Shown here: piece after piece, positions 1 through 10,627 of the stretch
Position numbering within the stretch: the first letter of the stretch is position 1
How the letters are laid out: each line of letters starts with the position of its first letter
Assembly (NCBI GenBank): GCA_021292165.1
Contig: CM037878.1
Span: 292,564,971-292,628,970, forward strand
Direction of reading: 5' to 3'
DNA: 64,000 nt
Origin: Shinisaurus crocodilurus
Taxonomy: Eukaryota > Chordata > Lepidosauria > Squamata > Shinisauridae
The notes under the pieces: model-generated
Database searches by the model: none
What the model was told of the DNA's origin: nothing
What the model saw: only the letters and a program-made list of their open reading frames with translations
Made by a program: the position numbers and the translations under genes

Positions 1-774
1 CATGGTTGGAGGATGGAGGAATATTGTAAATGGTGACAACAGGGGAAATTGAAACGTAGACAGTACAGACAATGTGGCTGTTTGCACTAACAGCAACGCA
101 TTGTGGGTTAATTAACCCACGATTTGCTGTGGTGCATTCCGGGCATGTTCCACAGCTTTTTTGAATATTCAACTCTCTGTCAGGGTTCTACGTCCGGACC
201 CAGACACTATAGGTTAATCGTGGGTTAAGCAACCCACAGTTACCCTAACTACTAATTAATTAACCCACAATTTGCCACTGTAACATGTGAACCGGGTCAC
301 TGATAATGACCATTAAATAAGGCTCTTTATTGTGTTTGCTGATTGTGTGTGTATGTGTGTGAGAATATAATTTTCAGTGTATATTTTCTTTAGAAACTGG
401 TCTGTCCTGGTGATTTTAGGACAGGTTTGTGTGTTCTGAGACAGAACTGAGGAGAGTTTTTCAACCCAGATCTCACTTCCAGGTCTTGCTTTGTAGTGGC
501 TTCTTCCTGCTTCTTTCTGTGTTGAGATTGATGGAGCCTTTGCTCTCCTGCATAACATATTCTCACCCTAAAGAAAGCTTATTGTCTGTTTCCTTGTTGG
601 AAAGGGTTGGGTCCTATCTCAGCATGGATGATGTGTCTTTATTTTAGGCATGTAACAGGTAACAGGAAGCCAGCTGCAGAAGTGCTAGAAGGAAGGAAGT
701 TCATGGCAGAGCTCAGGCTCTTAACTTTTATGTTGCATTACCCGAGTCAGGGCCAAACCATGCCTCCTTCCTGA
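1..774. other. Non-coding upstream sequence with a MITE-like inverted repeat
   Basis: No gene is recognisable. A 15-base motif TTGTGGGTTAATTAA at 101-115 recurs in reverse complement at 256-270, suggesting a small MITE-like element of about 170 bp. The rest shows no feature I can name. Confidence 0.4.
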
Positions 775-923
775 GGAAGAGCCGTAGCTCAGTGGTAGAG
801 CATCTGCTTTGCATGCAGAAGGTCCCAGGTTTGATCCCCAACATCTCCAGATAGGGTTAGGAAAGAATCCTGCCTGAAACCCTGGAAAGCCGCTGCCAGT
901 CAGTGTTGACTATTGGGCTAGAT
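775..923 (+). repeat. tRNA-derived SINE, 5' part
   Basis: A tRNA-like head contains an A box (TAGCTCAGTGGTAGAG) and a B box (GGTTTGATCCC). It is followed by a tRNA-unrelated body (CCTGGAAAGCCGCTGCCAGT). The rest of the body (AATGGTCAGACTCAGTATAA) continues after 1846, so the SINE is split by the hAT element at 924-1838. SINEs of this form are common in squamate genomes; the exact family name was not checked. Confidence 0.8.
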
Positions 924-1838
924 CAGTGATGGCGAACCTTTTTGAGCCCGAGTGCCCAAACTGCAACACAAAACCAACTTATTTATTTCAAAGTGCCAAC
1001 ACTGCAATTAAAACTGAATACCGAGGTTTTAGTTTTAGAAAAACAACTCATACAGTTGTCCGAACTAATTAACATCTTTTGTCTTAAAAGAAAAACACAA
1101 TAACAGGGCTTTTTCAATGATACAAACAGTTTTTTGTTGGGGGGAAAAATCAACTCAAAAAATTATTATAGTACTACATTGTACACATAGCCTGAAGGGA
1201 ATTTATACAAACTTTTTAAATAATTAGGCGCATGTATTTTTGGATAAGGGATTCTCAACTTGTAATATGATTATATGCCAGACTGAAATTGTATGGGGCA
1301 AGCTTTACCCCAGGTCCTTTCCCTGCTTCTACAGGTGACGGATTAGTAAAAGTAAAAGTCAACCTGTACTAGGATGAGCAAGATAAACAAGAAAACTTAA
1401 CACATTTAAAACACTTTATGTCTTGGACTGCAAACACTGCATTAGGTAAAAGTTTGCATTGGGCATGCTTTTGCACCATTAATGTGATTTTTGCTATTGC
1501 ATGCATGCTGATAATTTGTCAAACCTTGGCTCATACTCCGTTAGTTGGAGAGCAACACATGCAGCACTCAGGTCAACTGTTAGGGCTTTACATCCAAGCC
1601 ATGCTCTGTGCATCATTCTTCAAAATCTTTTAAATGTGATAACAATGTAGAAAAGAATTTTGTAACAGGAATTCTAGAATAAAATTATTCTGTTCCACAC
1701 TGTGAGAATGAACAAGATCATTAGTGTTTTGCAGAAGGGGACGGTCTTTTCGCGATCTGGTGGCCAATGGCTCGAGTGCCCACAGAGAGGTCCCTGCGTG
1801 CCAGCTGTGGCGCCCGTGCCGTAGGTTCGCCATCACTG
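924..1838. mobile_element. Non-autonomous hAT-type DNA transposon inside a SINE
   Basis: The element starts CAGTGATGGCGAACC and ends GGTTCGCCATCACTG, a perfect 15-bp terminal inverted repeat. It is flanked by an exact 8-bp target-site duplication GGCTAGAT (916-923 and 1839-1846), diagnostic of hAT transposition. The 915-bp interior has no intact transposase frame, so it moved in trans. A second, internally deleted copy is at 57190-57852. Confidence 0.92.
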
Positions 1839-1892
1839 GGCTAGATAAACCAATGGTCAGACTCAGTATAAGGCAGCTTCCTATATTCTTGA
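1839..1892 (+). repeat. tRNA-derived SINE, 3' part
   Basis: Continuation of the SINE at 775-923, beginning with the second copy of the hAT target duplication and continuing with the typical body end (CAGTATAAGGCAGCTTCC). Confidence 0.75.
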
Positions 1893-2612
1893 CTTGCATT
1901 TAAGGCAGGGAATATGGGGTTGGGGTGTCTAATTTTTCAGAGAAAAGGTGCGCACAGTTGAGGGGAGCAGAATGCTTCTCCCTTGCCCACTTTACCTCCC
2001 TGTGCTCCATCACTTGAAGCGCTTTTCTCCAAGAATTGTTCTAATCCCAGAGGGAGCAGGGCTGGTGAGAAAAGGGTCTGAAGGGATGGAGCATGAGGAG
2101 GTAAGGTGAGGAAGGCTCATGTCCATCTACCATCACACTGTAGCCCTGAACAGGGCAGTCACATGAACAAGCAAACAGGGTTGCCTCCATCAGAGCCTAG
2201 TTTGGGCCTCAGTAAGAGCTGTGTTGAGCACTCCGTGCAATTGTTTTAGTCTAGTCAGTGTATGTACCTTTTCAAGTTGCAGTCATTCTTCTAAAAGGCT
2301 GCATTAATTCTTGGAGCATTATAGCAAACACGACCTTTTAATGAAAACATTTTGGGCTCTCTTGCTGCAAGCATACATGTCTTAACTATTTATAACCAAA
2401 CTTGGTGTGCGTGTTGTTTTGAATGTAATAACTTATCCATCTGGTTCAGTATTGTCTAATCTAATGATAGATCTACACATTTCCTCTCCAAGCTGTGCTC
2501 TCCAGCTGCGGAGTGGTGGCGGCATTTTTATAGGAGACTTGCTGGGAGGAAATGGTGCTTAACCTGTCAGCCCTCTCCTGCAAATCTGCCCACAACCGCT
2601 TCCTCCCAGTTG
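1893..2612. other. No recognisable feature
   Basis: Unique-looking AT-moderate sequence with no convincing exon or repeat. Short open frames here lack any recognisable family signature. Confidence 0.4.
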
Positions 2613-2755
2613 GGCTTGCTTCTGGGCTTTGAGCCTAGCTGGAGGAGAATAAAAACTGTCTAGAAACTGCAACCTGGCATTTACAAGGAAGAACCAACAG
2701 GTTGGGGGAGGGCTAAGGGTGGAAGGAAAGTGAAGGGAGGGCAGGGCAGCACGAA
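2613..2755 (+). repeat. Left arm of a 143-bp inverted duplication
   Basis: Positions 2613-2755 recur almost unchanged (about two differences by eye) in reverse complement at 3640-3782. Shared landmarks are the GAATAAAAACTGTCTAG and CAGGTTGGGGGAGGGC stretches. The segment has no terminal inverted repeat of its own. Confidence 0.85.
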
Positions 2756-3034
2756 ACTTGCAAGAAAAAGAAAGAAGAGGTAAAGCTCTTTATTTGCCAA
2801 ATAATGCTGAGATTAATCCAATGCAGATGCATTATGAGGATACACTCCTTTTCAAGGCAGCTATAAAGAATATTGAAAATCAAAACTGTATGATATCCAT
2901 TCATTTTAAAATGCCGCATTTATAAGCGCTAACATTGATGGTACATGTTTTGATCATATCTTAACTACCGGTATTTGCCAATCACAAACATTGTCCAAGG
3001 AATAAAAGTAGTCTTGTGAAACAACGCAGTATGC

Positions 3035-3165
3035 CAGCCTTCCCCAACCTGGTGCCTTCCAGATGTGTTGGACTACGGCTCCCATCTTCTCTTCCTTGTA
3101 TGGCCCTTGCAGTAATGGGAGTCGTAGTCCAACACATGTGGAGGGCACCAGGTTGGGGAAGGCTG
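3035..3165. mobile_element. Palindromic hAT-type MITE (CAGCCTTCCCCAACC family)
   Basis: The two halves are near-perfect reverse complements, starting CAGCCTTCCCCAACCTGG and ending CCAGGTTGGGGAAGGCTG. Flanks CAGTATGC (3027-3034) and GAGTATGC (3166-3173) match at 7 of 8 positions, an 8-bp target duplication. Confidence 0.85.
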
Positions 3166-3220
3166 GAGTATGCCACAGACTCATCTTCGTATAAAAGAGA
3201 GAGTCCATAACGTCTCATAG

Positions 3221-3392
3221 ATTTCATAGATCATAGAGTTGGAAGGGGCCTACAAGGCCATCGAATCCAACCCCCTGCTCAATGCAGGAAACTAGAGGAG
3301 GGGACGGGTCTCCCATCCAAGTAACAACCAGGCCTGACCCTGCTTCGTTTTCCACGCTCAGACAAGCTGAGCCAGCGTGAGCCACAGGCCTG
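3221..3392 (-). repeat. 5S-rRNA-derived SINE with CR1-like tail
   Basis: Read on the minus strand, this has a 5S-like head with a slightly diverged A-box region and an intact C-box-like ACTTGGATGGGAGACC, followed by a CR1 3'-end tail (TTGGATTCGATGGCCTTGTA). Other copies are at 5386-5553, 35101-35273 and 41943-42108. Confidence 0.8.
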
Positions 3393-3639
3393 TGGTTTGC
3401 ACAACATAGAACAAGCCGTGGCTTCGATGCCATGGCTAAGAGACACTGACTGGGTTCGCACAGCACGCTGAGCTGCGCTGAACCCAGTCAGGATGTGAAT
3501 GCAGTCAGTGTTTCTTAGCCATGATTTCGAAGCTACTGTCAGGCCTCCCCACTGTGATTCGAATCCGAAGCTTTACTTCTGGGTCAAATCAAATCCCGAC
3601 GCTGCCACCACCTCTGAAGCCCCTCTGCTCACCCTTCAC

Positions 3640-3782
3640 TTCGTGCTGCCCTGCCCTCCCTTCACTTTCCTTCCACCCTTAGCCCTCCCCCAACCTGTTG
3701 GTTCTCCCTTGTAAATGCCAGGTTGCAGTTTCTAGACAGTTTTTATTCTCCTCCAGCTAGGCTCAAAGCCCAGAAGCAAGCC
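3640..3782 (-). repeat. Right arm of the 143-bp inverted duplication
   Basis: Reverse complement of 2613-2755 across an 884-bp spacer that holds a MITE and a 5S-type SINE. The near identity implies a recent local inverted duplication. Confidence 0.85.
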
Positions 3783-3955
3783 ACCTGTCAGACCCCACCT
3801 CCACACTCTCTAAATCTCCTCCGCTGCCACCAACCCCTTCAGGGTAACCAACTCAGACCGCTCCTTTTAAGTTTTAAAAAGGAACACAAGTTCATTTATT
3901 TACAATTAAGGGTAGGGAAATAGATCGTGTAAATAGGTTCTAAATGTTGACAACC

Positions 3956-3981
3956 TTCTCTCTCCCTCCCTCTCTCTCTCC

Positions 3982-4016
<35 letters not shown>

Positions 4017-4020
4017 GCAC
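3956..4020. repeat. (CT)n/(CA)n compound microsatellite
   Basis: CTCTCC-rich tract passing directly into CACACA repeats. Confidence 0.9.
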
Positions 4021-4968
4021 TCTCTCTTCAGACCCCCCTCAGGCTTCTCTCCTCTCAGCTCTCAGACTACCCGCTCTCCGTCCACTGTTTATATAACACA
4101 GGCTTCACACACGCCCTCTCTCAGCCAATCAGCAGACATCTCAACATTCCACACTCCTCTCACGCTCCCCCCTCCCCTCACATACTTATAGCTGTAACAC
4201 TTTGCCCATGGGCAGGGGCATGACGGCTACCCTTCAAAGCCATGGCCTGTTCTAGGGTTTGCTGTAGCCACCATGGCTCAGCGTGTTGTGCGAACCCAGT
4301 CATTGCGATGCCATCAACACAATATTGTTGTATTTAGGAATTACAGTTAAACTCAAAAAACGTTGTATTTGTTTGGTGCATTCCCCCAAGGGGAGCGGAG
4401 AGCCAGAGTATAGTCACCAACATTTGCTTGTCCTCAACCACAGCTTCATTCAGTGCAAGCCGTTTCCAAAGTGGAGTTTAGCTTTGCTTTAAGATATCAA
4501 CGGACTGGCAAAGGTCTTCACATTAAGCATCAGTCAGGAAAAGATTATTGTCCATTGCGGAGGCCTCTGTGTCTCAACATATGTAGTTCTTCCCTGACTG
4601 GTAGCAGCTCTCCAAGGTCTGGGGTTGGGGGGCACATCTGATCAAACATGATTCCTGAGGGCCAAAGTAGGAGTGACTCACATCTTGAGCCCTGACAAGC
4701 ATTATTTAAAAAAAAAAAAAAAACAATTGGGGCAGCAAACTGTGTCGTAGAGGGGTTTTTTTTAACCCTCCCCCCTGCCACGGTCCCAATCCAAAACAGG
4801 GGAAGGGTATGCTGCCTATTTGCAATGGGAGGAAAATTCCCATTGCCGCCGCCATTTCCTCTACTTACTAAATGACCACAGCCTGAGGCAGGAGCTTTCA
4901 GGAGGGCAAGGAACAAAGCCCTGGCAGCACACCGTGAGGTGGTGACACTCCCCTTCATTCCGATAATG
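4021..4968. other. No recognisable gene
   Basis: Pyrimidine-rich sequence followed by unique-looking DNA. A segment near 4250-4310 resembles 3445-3490 (TGCGAACCCAGTCA), probably remnants of one DNA transposon. No exon signal was seen. Confidence 0.35.
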
Positions 4969-5089
4969 CAGTGTTCTCCAGCCTTGGGTCCCCAGATGTG
5001 TTTGGCCTACAACTCCCAGCTACGCTGGCTGGGGCATGCTGGGAGTTGTAGGCCAAAAACATCTGGGGACCCAAGGCTGGAGAACACTG
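4969..5089. mobile_element. Palindromic hAT-type MITE (CAGTGTTCTCCA family)
   Basis: A 121-bp hairpin starting CAGTGTTCTCCAGCC and ending in its complement, with a perfect 8-bp target duplication CGATAATG (4961-4968 and 5090-5097). The core carries CTACAACTCCCAGC in one arm and GCATGCTGGGAGTTGTAGGC in the other. Relatives are at 9740-9875, 45409-45543 and, reduced, 40756-40796. Confidence 0.92.
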
Positions 5090-5206
5090 CGATAATGGCT
5101 GTGGAAGTCTACGCCTCCAGAGTTCACAGATGGGATGGATGCTGGTTAGACAGCGCAGGCTGTCCTGATGATCGCACCAGTACATGTGGAAACCAGTTGA
5201 CTTGGA

Positions 5207-5275
5207 CAGAGTAGCTCAGCAGCAGCAGAACATGTGCTTCGCATGCAAAAGATTCAAGGGTCAGTTCCTAGAGCA
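5207..5275 (+). repeat. tRNA-derived SINE, 5' fragment
   Basis: Decayed A-box region (AGTAGCTCAGCAGCAG) and CGCATGCAAAAGATTCAAGG match the tRNA-type SINE head at 775. Its body appears to resume near 5795-5870 (GGAGAGATCCACTGCCAGTC), so the SINE is split by about 520 bp of later insertion. Confidence 0.6.
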
Positions 5276-5385
5276 GGAGTAAGCCAGTGTGCCCCCAGAT
5301 GCCTTTATTGGTGCCCGCCAAGGCGCCCTACCCCAAAAAACAAAACACATTTTCTTACCACATCTGGGATTGCTGTGAAATAGGT

Positions 5386-5553
5386 TTCATAGATTTCATA
5401 CATCATAGAGTTGGAAGGAGCCTACAAGGCTATCGAGTCCAACCCCCTGCTCAATGCAGGGAACTAGAGGAGGGGTCTCCCATCCAAGTAATAACCAGGC
5501 CTGACCCTGCTTAGCTTTCCACGCTCAGACAAGCGGAGCCAGCGTGAGCCACG
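5386..5553 (-). repeat. 5S-rRNA-derived SINE with CR1-like tail
   Basis: Minus-strand copy with AGCTAAGCAGGGTCAGGCC and TACTTGGATGGGAGACC (5S internal promoter elements), then the CR1-like tail ending in repeated ATGAAATCTATG-type sequence. Confidence 0.82.
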
Positions 5554-6094
5554 GGCCTGTAGTCTGTTGGTGCTGAAAACTATGGGTTCAAAGGAGTTGT
5601 TTGGTGTGTTGGCACTCTTGCCCCAGCCTCTACCTTGTACTCAGTCATTTGGACAGGTCACTTGTCCTTTGCCACACCTCCCATGGCAGCCATTTTGTGG
5701 TGGTGTGCAGGACAGTTTCTCAAATTGCCAAATGTGCCCACAGCCCAAAATGCTTGCCTACTGCTCTGTTAGAGTCTCCAGTTTTAAAGGCTAATGGGTA
5801 GCGGGGCTAGGAAAGACATTGGAGAGATCCACTGCCAGTCAAGAGTACAGAATAACTAGGCTAGATGGCCCGGTGGCCCAGAGAGGGCTTTGTCAACCAT
5901 CTAGTGCAGTGCCCAGCTCAGTGCAGGAAATCCAGAGTAGAGCATCCCCAACAGATCAGGGCTTCCTGCGAGGGAGAACCCAAACCTGAGGTAACTGGGT
6001 CAGTAAAAGCCTTCTTCATAAGTCTCTATGAACCTGCTCTGTCCACAGAGCAAGCAGCGTGGATCTCACATACATTTAGAAATTATACTAAATG
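5554..6094. other. No gene; repeat remnants
   Basis: Contains the body of the split SINE near 5795-5870. The rest is unassigned, with no exon-like signal. Confidence 0.35.
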
Positions 6095-6290
6095 CATTAA
6101 AAACATGGCTGTTCAGGCGGGAATATGGGGTGGGTTAGGTTTTTAATGAGAATTTTTAATATTGTTTTAATTATTATATTTTATTGTGTTTTACTGTATT
6201 TTAATTGTACATCGCCCAGGGTGGCCGGGTGACCGGCCAGATGGGCGATTGATAAATATAATAAATAAATACTATTAAGAACGCCCCATT
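6095..6290 (+). repeat. L2-type LINE 3' tail
   Basis: The block AACATGGCTGTTCAGGCGGG ... ACATCGCCCAGGGTGGCCGG ... GATTGATAAATATAATAAAT is the 3' end of a LINE. It also occurs at 10628, 43360 and, reversed, at 32113 and 27815. At 32113-32760 it is contiguous with L2-like reverse-transcriptase sequence, which gives the assignment. Confidence 0.75.
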
Positions 6291-6360
6291 CATTTCTAAT
6301 AACAAATGCTGAACCTTAATAAGTGACCTACCCTTCCGGAAGAAGAGCTTGTGTTATGCC

Positions 6361-6484
6361 GCCTTCCCCAACCCGGTGCCCTCCAGAGGTTTTGGACTAC
6401 AACTCCCAGGATTCCTGACCATTGGCCATGCTGGGACTGATAGGAGTTGAAGTCCAAATATCTGGAGGGCACCAGGCTGGTGTA
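6361..6484. mobile_element. Palindromic hAT-type MITE, decayed
   Basis: Two inverted arms (CCCAACCCGGTGCCCTCCAG and CTGGAGGGCACCAGGCTGG) surround a GGACTACAACTCCCAGGATT core. Same family as 3035-3165; target duplication not clear. Confidence 0.75.
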
Positions 6485-6919
6485 AGCGCAGGAGCCCCTG
6501 GTTCGTTGCATGGCAGCCCAGTTGTGAGCTCAGCTGTGGCCTTGGGCATGCCACTCTCAGCCTCAATCCTCCGCCTGCAAGATGGGGATAATACTGACCT
6601 CTTTCACACGCTCTTGTACTCAGGCCATTTATGTGAAAAGCTTTGATTGTTTAGGAATGGTGCTCTATAAATGGCAGAGGATTGTTTTTTACCTGCTGCT
6701 GCTTGCTGCTGCTTGCTGCATGCATCTTGGCAGAGGCCTGGAGGATGCCCCAAAGGCGCATGAGGCAGCTCTCCTGCTGAAGCCAGGTGGGTCTGGCTGG
6801 CCCTCTCAGCCGCCCGGGCAGCCAGGTGTCAGCTGCGTAAGGAGACTCTTGCCCAGCCGCTTCCTCTGTGCCAGGGGGGTGGGGGCGCCTTCTGACGAGG
6901 CTCCTTCTTTGCCTTGCAG

Positions 6920-7003
6920 TGGAAAATAGACGACAAGCCTGTCAAAGTGGACAAGTGGGACGGGTCAGCTGTGAAGAATTCATTGGATGATTCCGCCAAG
7001 AAG
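6920..7003 (+). CDS. SPCS2: SPCS2 exon 2: signal peptidase complex subunit 2
   Basis: First of four visible coding exons of SPCS2, an accessory subunit of the ER signal peptidase complex, which removes signal peptides from secretory and membrane proteins at the translocon. The acceptor is TTTGCCTTGCAG and the donor AAG|GTACCG. The exon encodes 28 residues starting WKIDDKPVK and ending DDSAKK, matching the conserved cytosolic N-terminal part of the family. The four exons encode 188 residues; vertebrate SPCS2 is about 226, so roughly 38 N-terminal residues (exon 1) are missing. No CpG-rich start exon is seen upstream to position 1, so exon 1 probably lies outside the window. The reading frame is intact across all junctions, indicating a functional gene rather than a processed copy. 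Confidence 0.95.
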
Positions 7004-7224
7004 GTACCGTTTCCCCCTTCCTTTTGGAATAGTTGGGTATTTTGTTCTTGTTCCGGTCTCTTCTCATGTAGACTCTGCTAACCCTTGATGGCCTCCTCAC
7101 CAGTCAGCTCAGAACGCCTTTGCCAAATTCCCGTTTCTCTCCGTTGCTACAATCCTGTCACTCTTCTCCTTTGAGCCCTTTACTTGCCCTCCACAGCAGC
7201 CGCCCCCATGTCTTCTAGTTTTCA

Positions 7225-7418
7225 TTTATTTATTATTACATTCATATCCAGCATTTTTTCCTGCAAGGAACCCCAGGCCGCTTACATAATCCTCCTCCTC
7301 GTCATTTTTTCCCTCACTACAAACCCTGTGAGATAGGTTAGGCTGAGAGTCAGTGTCTGGCCCAAAGGCACCCTGGCTTCATGAGTGCTCATCCCCGGTC
7401 CCGCCAGCACTCTCACAC
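7225..7418 (+). repeat. Interspersed repeat (CCTGCAAGGAACC family), split by an LTR
   Basis: Contains the common motif series TTTTTTCCTGCAAGGAACCC, ACCCTGTGAGATAGGTTAGG and GAGAGTCAGTG, seen also at 19700, 47480, 48085 and, inverted, at 48640 and 49175. Its CACTACGCCACAC end resumes at 7935, after the LTR-like insertion. Confidence 0.7.
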
Positions 7419-7933
7419 TGTGAGAGCTGACTGACCCGGTTCAAAAGCTTCCTGTGACCCTCAGTCCCAGTCACGCAGCGGAAGGAGAATACAGCAGTTA
7501 ATAAGATAAAGAGTTATTTGTAAGACCAATTACATGGGATAAGGCAAGCATGCTTCGTACTCCTACATCATTGCAATCAATCCAATCCCCAGTGGTAAGG
7601 CTAGTGAAGTGATCCAGAACAGGACATGTCGAGTCGAGACGAGCAAGGCAGCAAGTGAGAGGAGAGAGAAGAGGAGAGAAGCTATCAACAAGTGTGTTAG
7701 CTTTATACCGTAGACCCTGCACCTATAAATAGGATATTACTCACCCCAGTTGTATAACCTATTCATCAACATGTTTACCCCAAATCTGTCCCAAGGTTGC
7801 TGAGTCATATCCATCTCAAACTATGTCTCGTGACCAGAGACCTTGTGTACTTGAACTCAAGAGACACCCACCAGGTCAGGTGATAATCCTGATGTCAGGT
7901 GGTAATCTCGTTCTGCCTATGCAAAACCCAACA
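7419..7933 (-). mobile_element. Probable solo LTR
   Basis: A 515-bp block interrupts the repeat at 7225 between ACTCTCAC and CACTACGCC. On the minus strand it begins TGTTGGGTTTTG and ends CTCTCACA (TG...CA), with a TATA-like GGTATAAAGC inside. Flanking duplication is not clean (CACAC against ACCAC), so the exact edges are uncertain. No internal retroviral genes are present. Confidence 0.55.
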
Positions 7934-8398
7934 ACCACTACGCCACACTAGTTCACATTTTTCAGATCTTTTGCACCTGGCATAGACCCTCGCAATTCAT
8001 GCAACTGGGAATCCTCAGATTTGCTCACGGTAGCCGGCACGACAGAGCCCTGCCTCTCCTCCCAAACCAGGAGCTTAGAGCTGGGAAGGCAGGCTGGAGA
8101 ATCACCCCTGAACCTGCATTTCCAAGGTGCACTGAGCACCTTCAGGGCTCAGTGTGAGGTGAGCGGGGGGGACCCGGTGTCATGATTCAGGAGGGGGCAA
8201 AATGTCAGCATCCAGTTGCTGCCACGAAGAGAGGTTTCTGCACACAGTCAATTAACACACATAATCCAGGCTGTTGTGTGCCACATACCAGCTGTAGGAA
8301 TGAGAGGCATGTCTTGCTTGGCAGATCTTTGTCAGGTTTGCTCTTCCACACGTGTGTGTGTTTGTTTATGTGTGTGTCTGTGTTTCTTCCTCCACTAG

Positions 8399-8559
8399 GT
8401 ACTCCTGGAAAAGTATAAGTATGTAGAAAACTTCTGCCTGATCGACGGCCGCCTCGTCATTTGCACGGTCTCGTGCCTCTTCGCCATCGTGGCTTTAATA
8501 TGGGATTACCTCCATCCCTTCCCTGAATCCAAGCCTGTCCTTGCTGTCTGTGTTATCTC
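8399..8559 (+). CDS. SPCS2: SPCS2 exon 3 (transmembrane exon, U12-type donor)
   Basis: Acceptor TTCCTCCACTAG. The exon encodes [11 protein letters not shown], then the first membrane segment (around [15 protein letters not shown]) and the short luminal turn (PFPESKPV) leading into the second segment. It ends ...GTTATCTC in phase 2. The following intron starts ATATCCTTTC, the U12-type AT-AC donor; no GT donor fits the frame. Joining to exon 4 restores I-S-Y-F-V-M-M, the expected family sequence, which fixes the junction. Confidence 0.95.
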
Positions 8560-8569
8560 ATATCCTTTC
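8560..8569 (+). promoter_or_regulatory. U12-type 5' splice site (AT-AC intron)
   Basis: ATATCCTTTC directly after exon 3 matches the minor-spliceosome donor consensus ATATCCTT exactly. Confidence 0.9.
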
Positions 8570-8902
8570 TCGGGGGCTCCAGACTTCTAAAGGCGTCCAT
8601 TTCCCTTGGCTACTTTTGCAGCTTTGTTACCACAGATCTAGCTGGCTCTTAGAGAGTGTATTATCTAAGTAGCCTCTGGAGCACAAGCTTTGGGCTGGCT
8701 TCTCAACATCTCTTGTCAATGTTTGCTACAGGCAGTTTATGTGCTTGCTATTTTTGTTTTGTTACTTTAAAAAAAAAAACCAACTTCCTAACATTCTTTG
8801 AGTCCAAAAGGCAACAAGGTGGAAAGTATAAAGATTAGAGCACGTGCAAAATGCCTTTCCTCTTAGCTTCAGCCTCATGTACTCGGGTTTAGTCAACATA
8901 AG

Positions 8903-9015
8903 AAGAGCCCTAATGCTGGATCAGACCAAGGATCCATCTAGTCCAGCATTCTGTTCACACAGTGGCCAACCAGCTGCCCACGGGATCCCACAAGCAGGAC
9001 GTGAGTGCAACATAG
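8903..9015 (+). repeat. Interspersed repeat (CTGGATCAGACCAAG family)
   Basis: The motif series AAGAGCCCTAATGCTGGATC, TCTAGTCCAGCATTCTGTTC and CACAGTGGCCAACCAGCTGC is reversed in part at 47800-47895. It lies in the U12-type SPCS2 intron. Confidence 0.65.
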
Positions 9016-9472
9016 TGGGTTGGATGGAGTGGATTCGGGCAGCAGGGCTGGCTCAAGGCGTTTTGGAGCATGAACCAGGAAAGACATCTTGGGGTCATGG
9101 TGGAGAGATCTCTGAAGGTGATGACCCAGCATGCAGTGGGGGTGAACAGGACAAATTCCATGCTAAGGATGGTTGTGAAAGGGACTGAAAACAAAGCAGC
9201 CACTATCAGAATGCCGTGTGATAAATGTTTGAGAGAGCTGCACTTGGAATCCTGTGTACAGTTCTGGTTGGTTGCCCAATCTCCAAAACGACGTAACAGG
9301 GCTGGGTAAAGGTATGGAAAAGGGCTACTGAAATGATCAGGGAGGTGTTTGGAGCATCTTGGTTTGGGGGAAAAAAAGATGAATAAGTGGGAATATGACA
9401 GAGGTTTATAAAAATTGTGCCCGGTGTGCAGGAAATGAATAGAGACGGATTTCTTTATACCTCATAATACTA

Positions 9473-9589
9473 CAGCCGTCCCCAACCTGGTGCCCTCCAG
9501 ATGTGTTGAATTGCCAATGGCCATGCTGGCTGGGAATTATGGGAGTTGCTTTCCAACACATCTGGAGGGCTCAAGGTTGGGGAAGGCTG
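9473..9589. mobile_element. Palindromic hAT-type MITE
   Basis: Starts CAGCCGTCCCCAACCTGG and ends GGTTGGGGAAGGCTG. Flanks TAATACTA (9465-9472) and CAATACTA (9590-9597) match at 7 of 8 positions. Confidence 0.85.
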
Positions 9590-9739
9590 CAATACTAGAA
9601 TTTTGTGCCGCCCAGTGAAATTGAGTGGCAGTAGATTCAGGACAGGCAAAAGTGCACTATTAAAATATTTTTTTTGCACTCCCCCCCCCCTTGCCTTAAC
9701 ACATCAAACATCAGTATTATAATATCAGTTCTGCTATAT

Positions 9740-9875
9740 CAGTGTTCCTCCAACCTTGGGTCCCCAGATGTTTTTGGCCTACAACTCCCAGCATGCCCCA
9801 GCCAGCGTAGCTGGCTGGGGCATGCTGGGAGTTGTAGGCCAAAAACATCTGGGGACCCAAGGTTGGAGAACACTG
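9740..9875. mobile_element. Palindromic hAT-type MITE (CAGTGTTCTCCA family)
   Basis: A nearly perfect hairpin of about 136 bp starting CAGTGTTCCTCCAACCTTGG and ending CCAAGGTTGGAGAACACTG; both arms carry CTACAACTCCCAGCATGCC. No clear 8-bp target duplication. Confidence 0.88.
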
Positions 9876-10627
9876 ATATATCTTACAGAATATAGTATAA
9901 AGTTGCATTTTAATAGGTACACTTTTAAAACTTGTGTATATGTTAGAGCTGGACTGCACAAAAATTTGTACATATGTTTGTGCACACTTCTCAAAATGCT
10001 TGCACGTTTGTGTGCACTTTTCCAAATATGTGCATTTTTGCAAGTGATTCCCCCCCCCTCCCCCAATAATAAAGTGCTTTTGTGGGCACATTTCCGTAAT
10101 ACATGCATTTTTGCACATTTTATTTGCAAACTGCACTGGAAAATTCTGAAAAGTGTAAATATTAGCATACAACTGCTCTCCAGTTCGTGTGTAGGTTCAG
10201 CAAATGCAAAGTGGGTAAATTCACATTAAGCTGTGAACCAACCAAATTTCTTACCCATCCCTAGACACAAATGATTGACGGCTGCCCTCTAGTGGTCTTC
10301 CAGATCTTTATAGGGGAGCTTGCTCTGTCAGGCATTCTTGTGCGGTGGCAACGCTTGTCTCAGAAATCATGCACCTATCAGACACTTGTGTGTGGTTTTT
10401 ACAGGGTGTTTCGGATCCCGCACCCCTGGTGACTTTTGTCTTTAATGCTTAGCACTGGGCCACAGGGTTCTCTTTAGAACAGGATTGCAGCACTTCTGCC
10501 AGCCTGAGGGTCGACTTCCATTTTGGAGACGCCTTGTGGGGGCACATTCCAGTGGTGGTGGGGGCCAAAGACAAAAAAAACCCCAAAATACCAGCCTATT
10601 GTAGCTTAAAGCTCTTACTGCCGTTAG

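Noticed and set aside
775..860. tRNA gene
   Set aside because: The A and B boxes belong to a SINE head; the sequence does not fold as a full tRNA and continues into SINE body.
1..6900. SPCS2 exon 1
   Set aside because: No CpG-rich first exon with a donor in the right phase and no matching N-terminal coding sequence was found; it is probably upstream of the window.
9717..10229. 151- and 157-codon frames on opposite strands
   Set aside because: They run through a palindromic MITE and simple GTGCA-type repeats; no coding signature.
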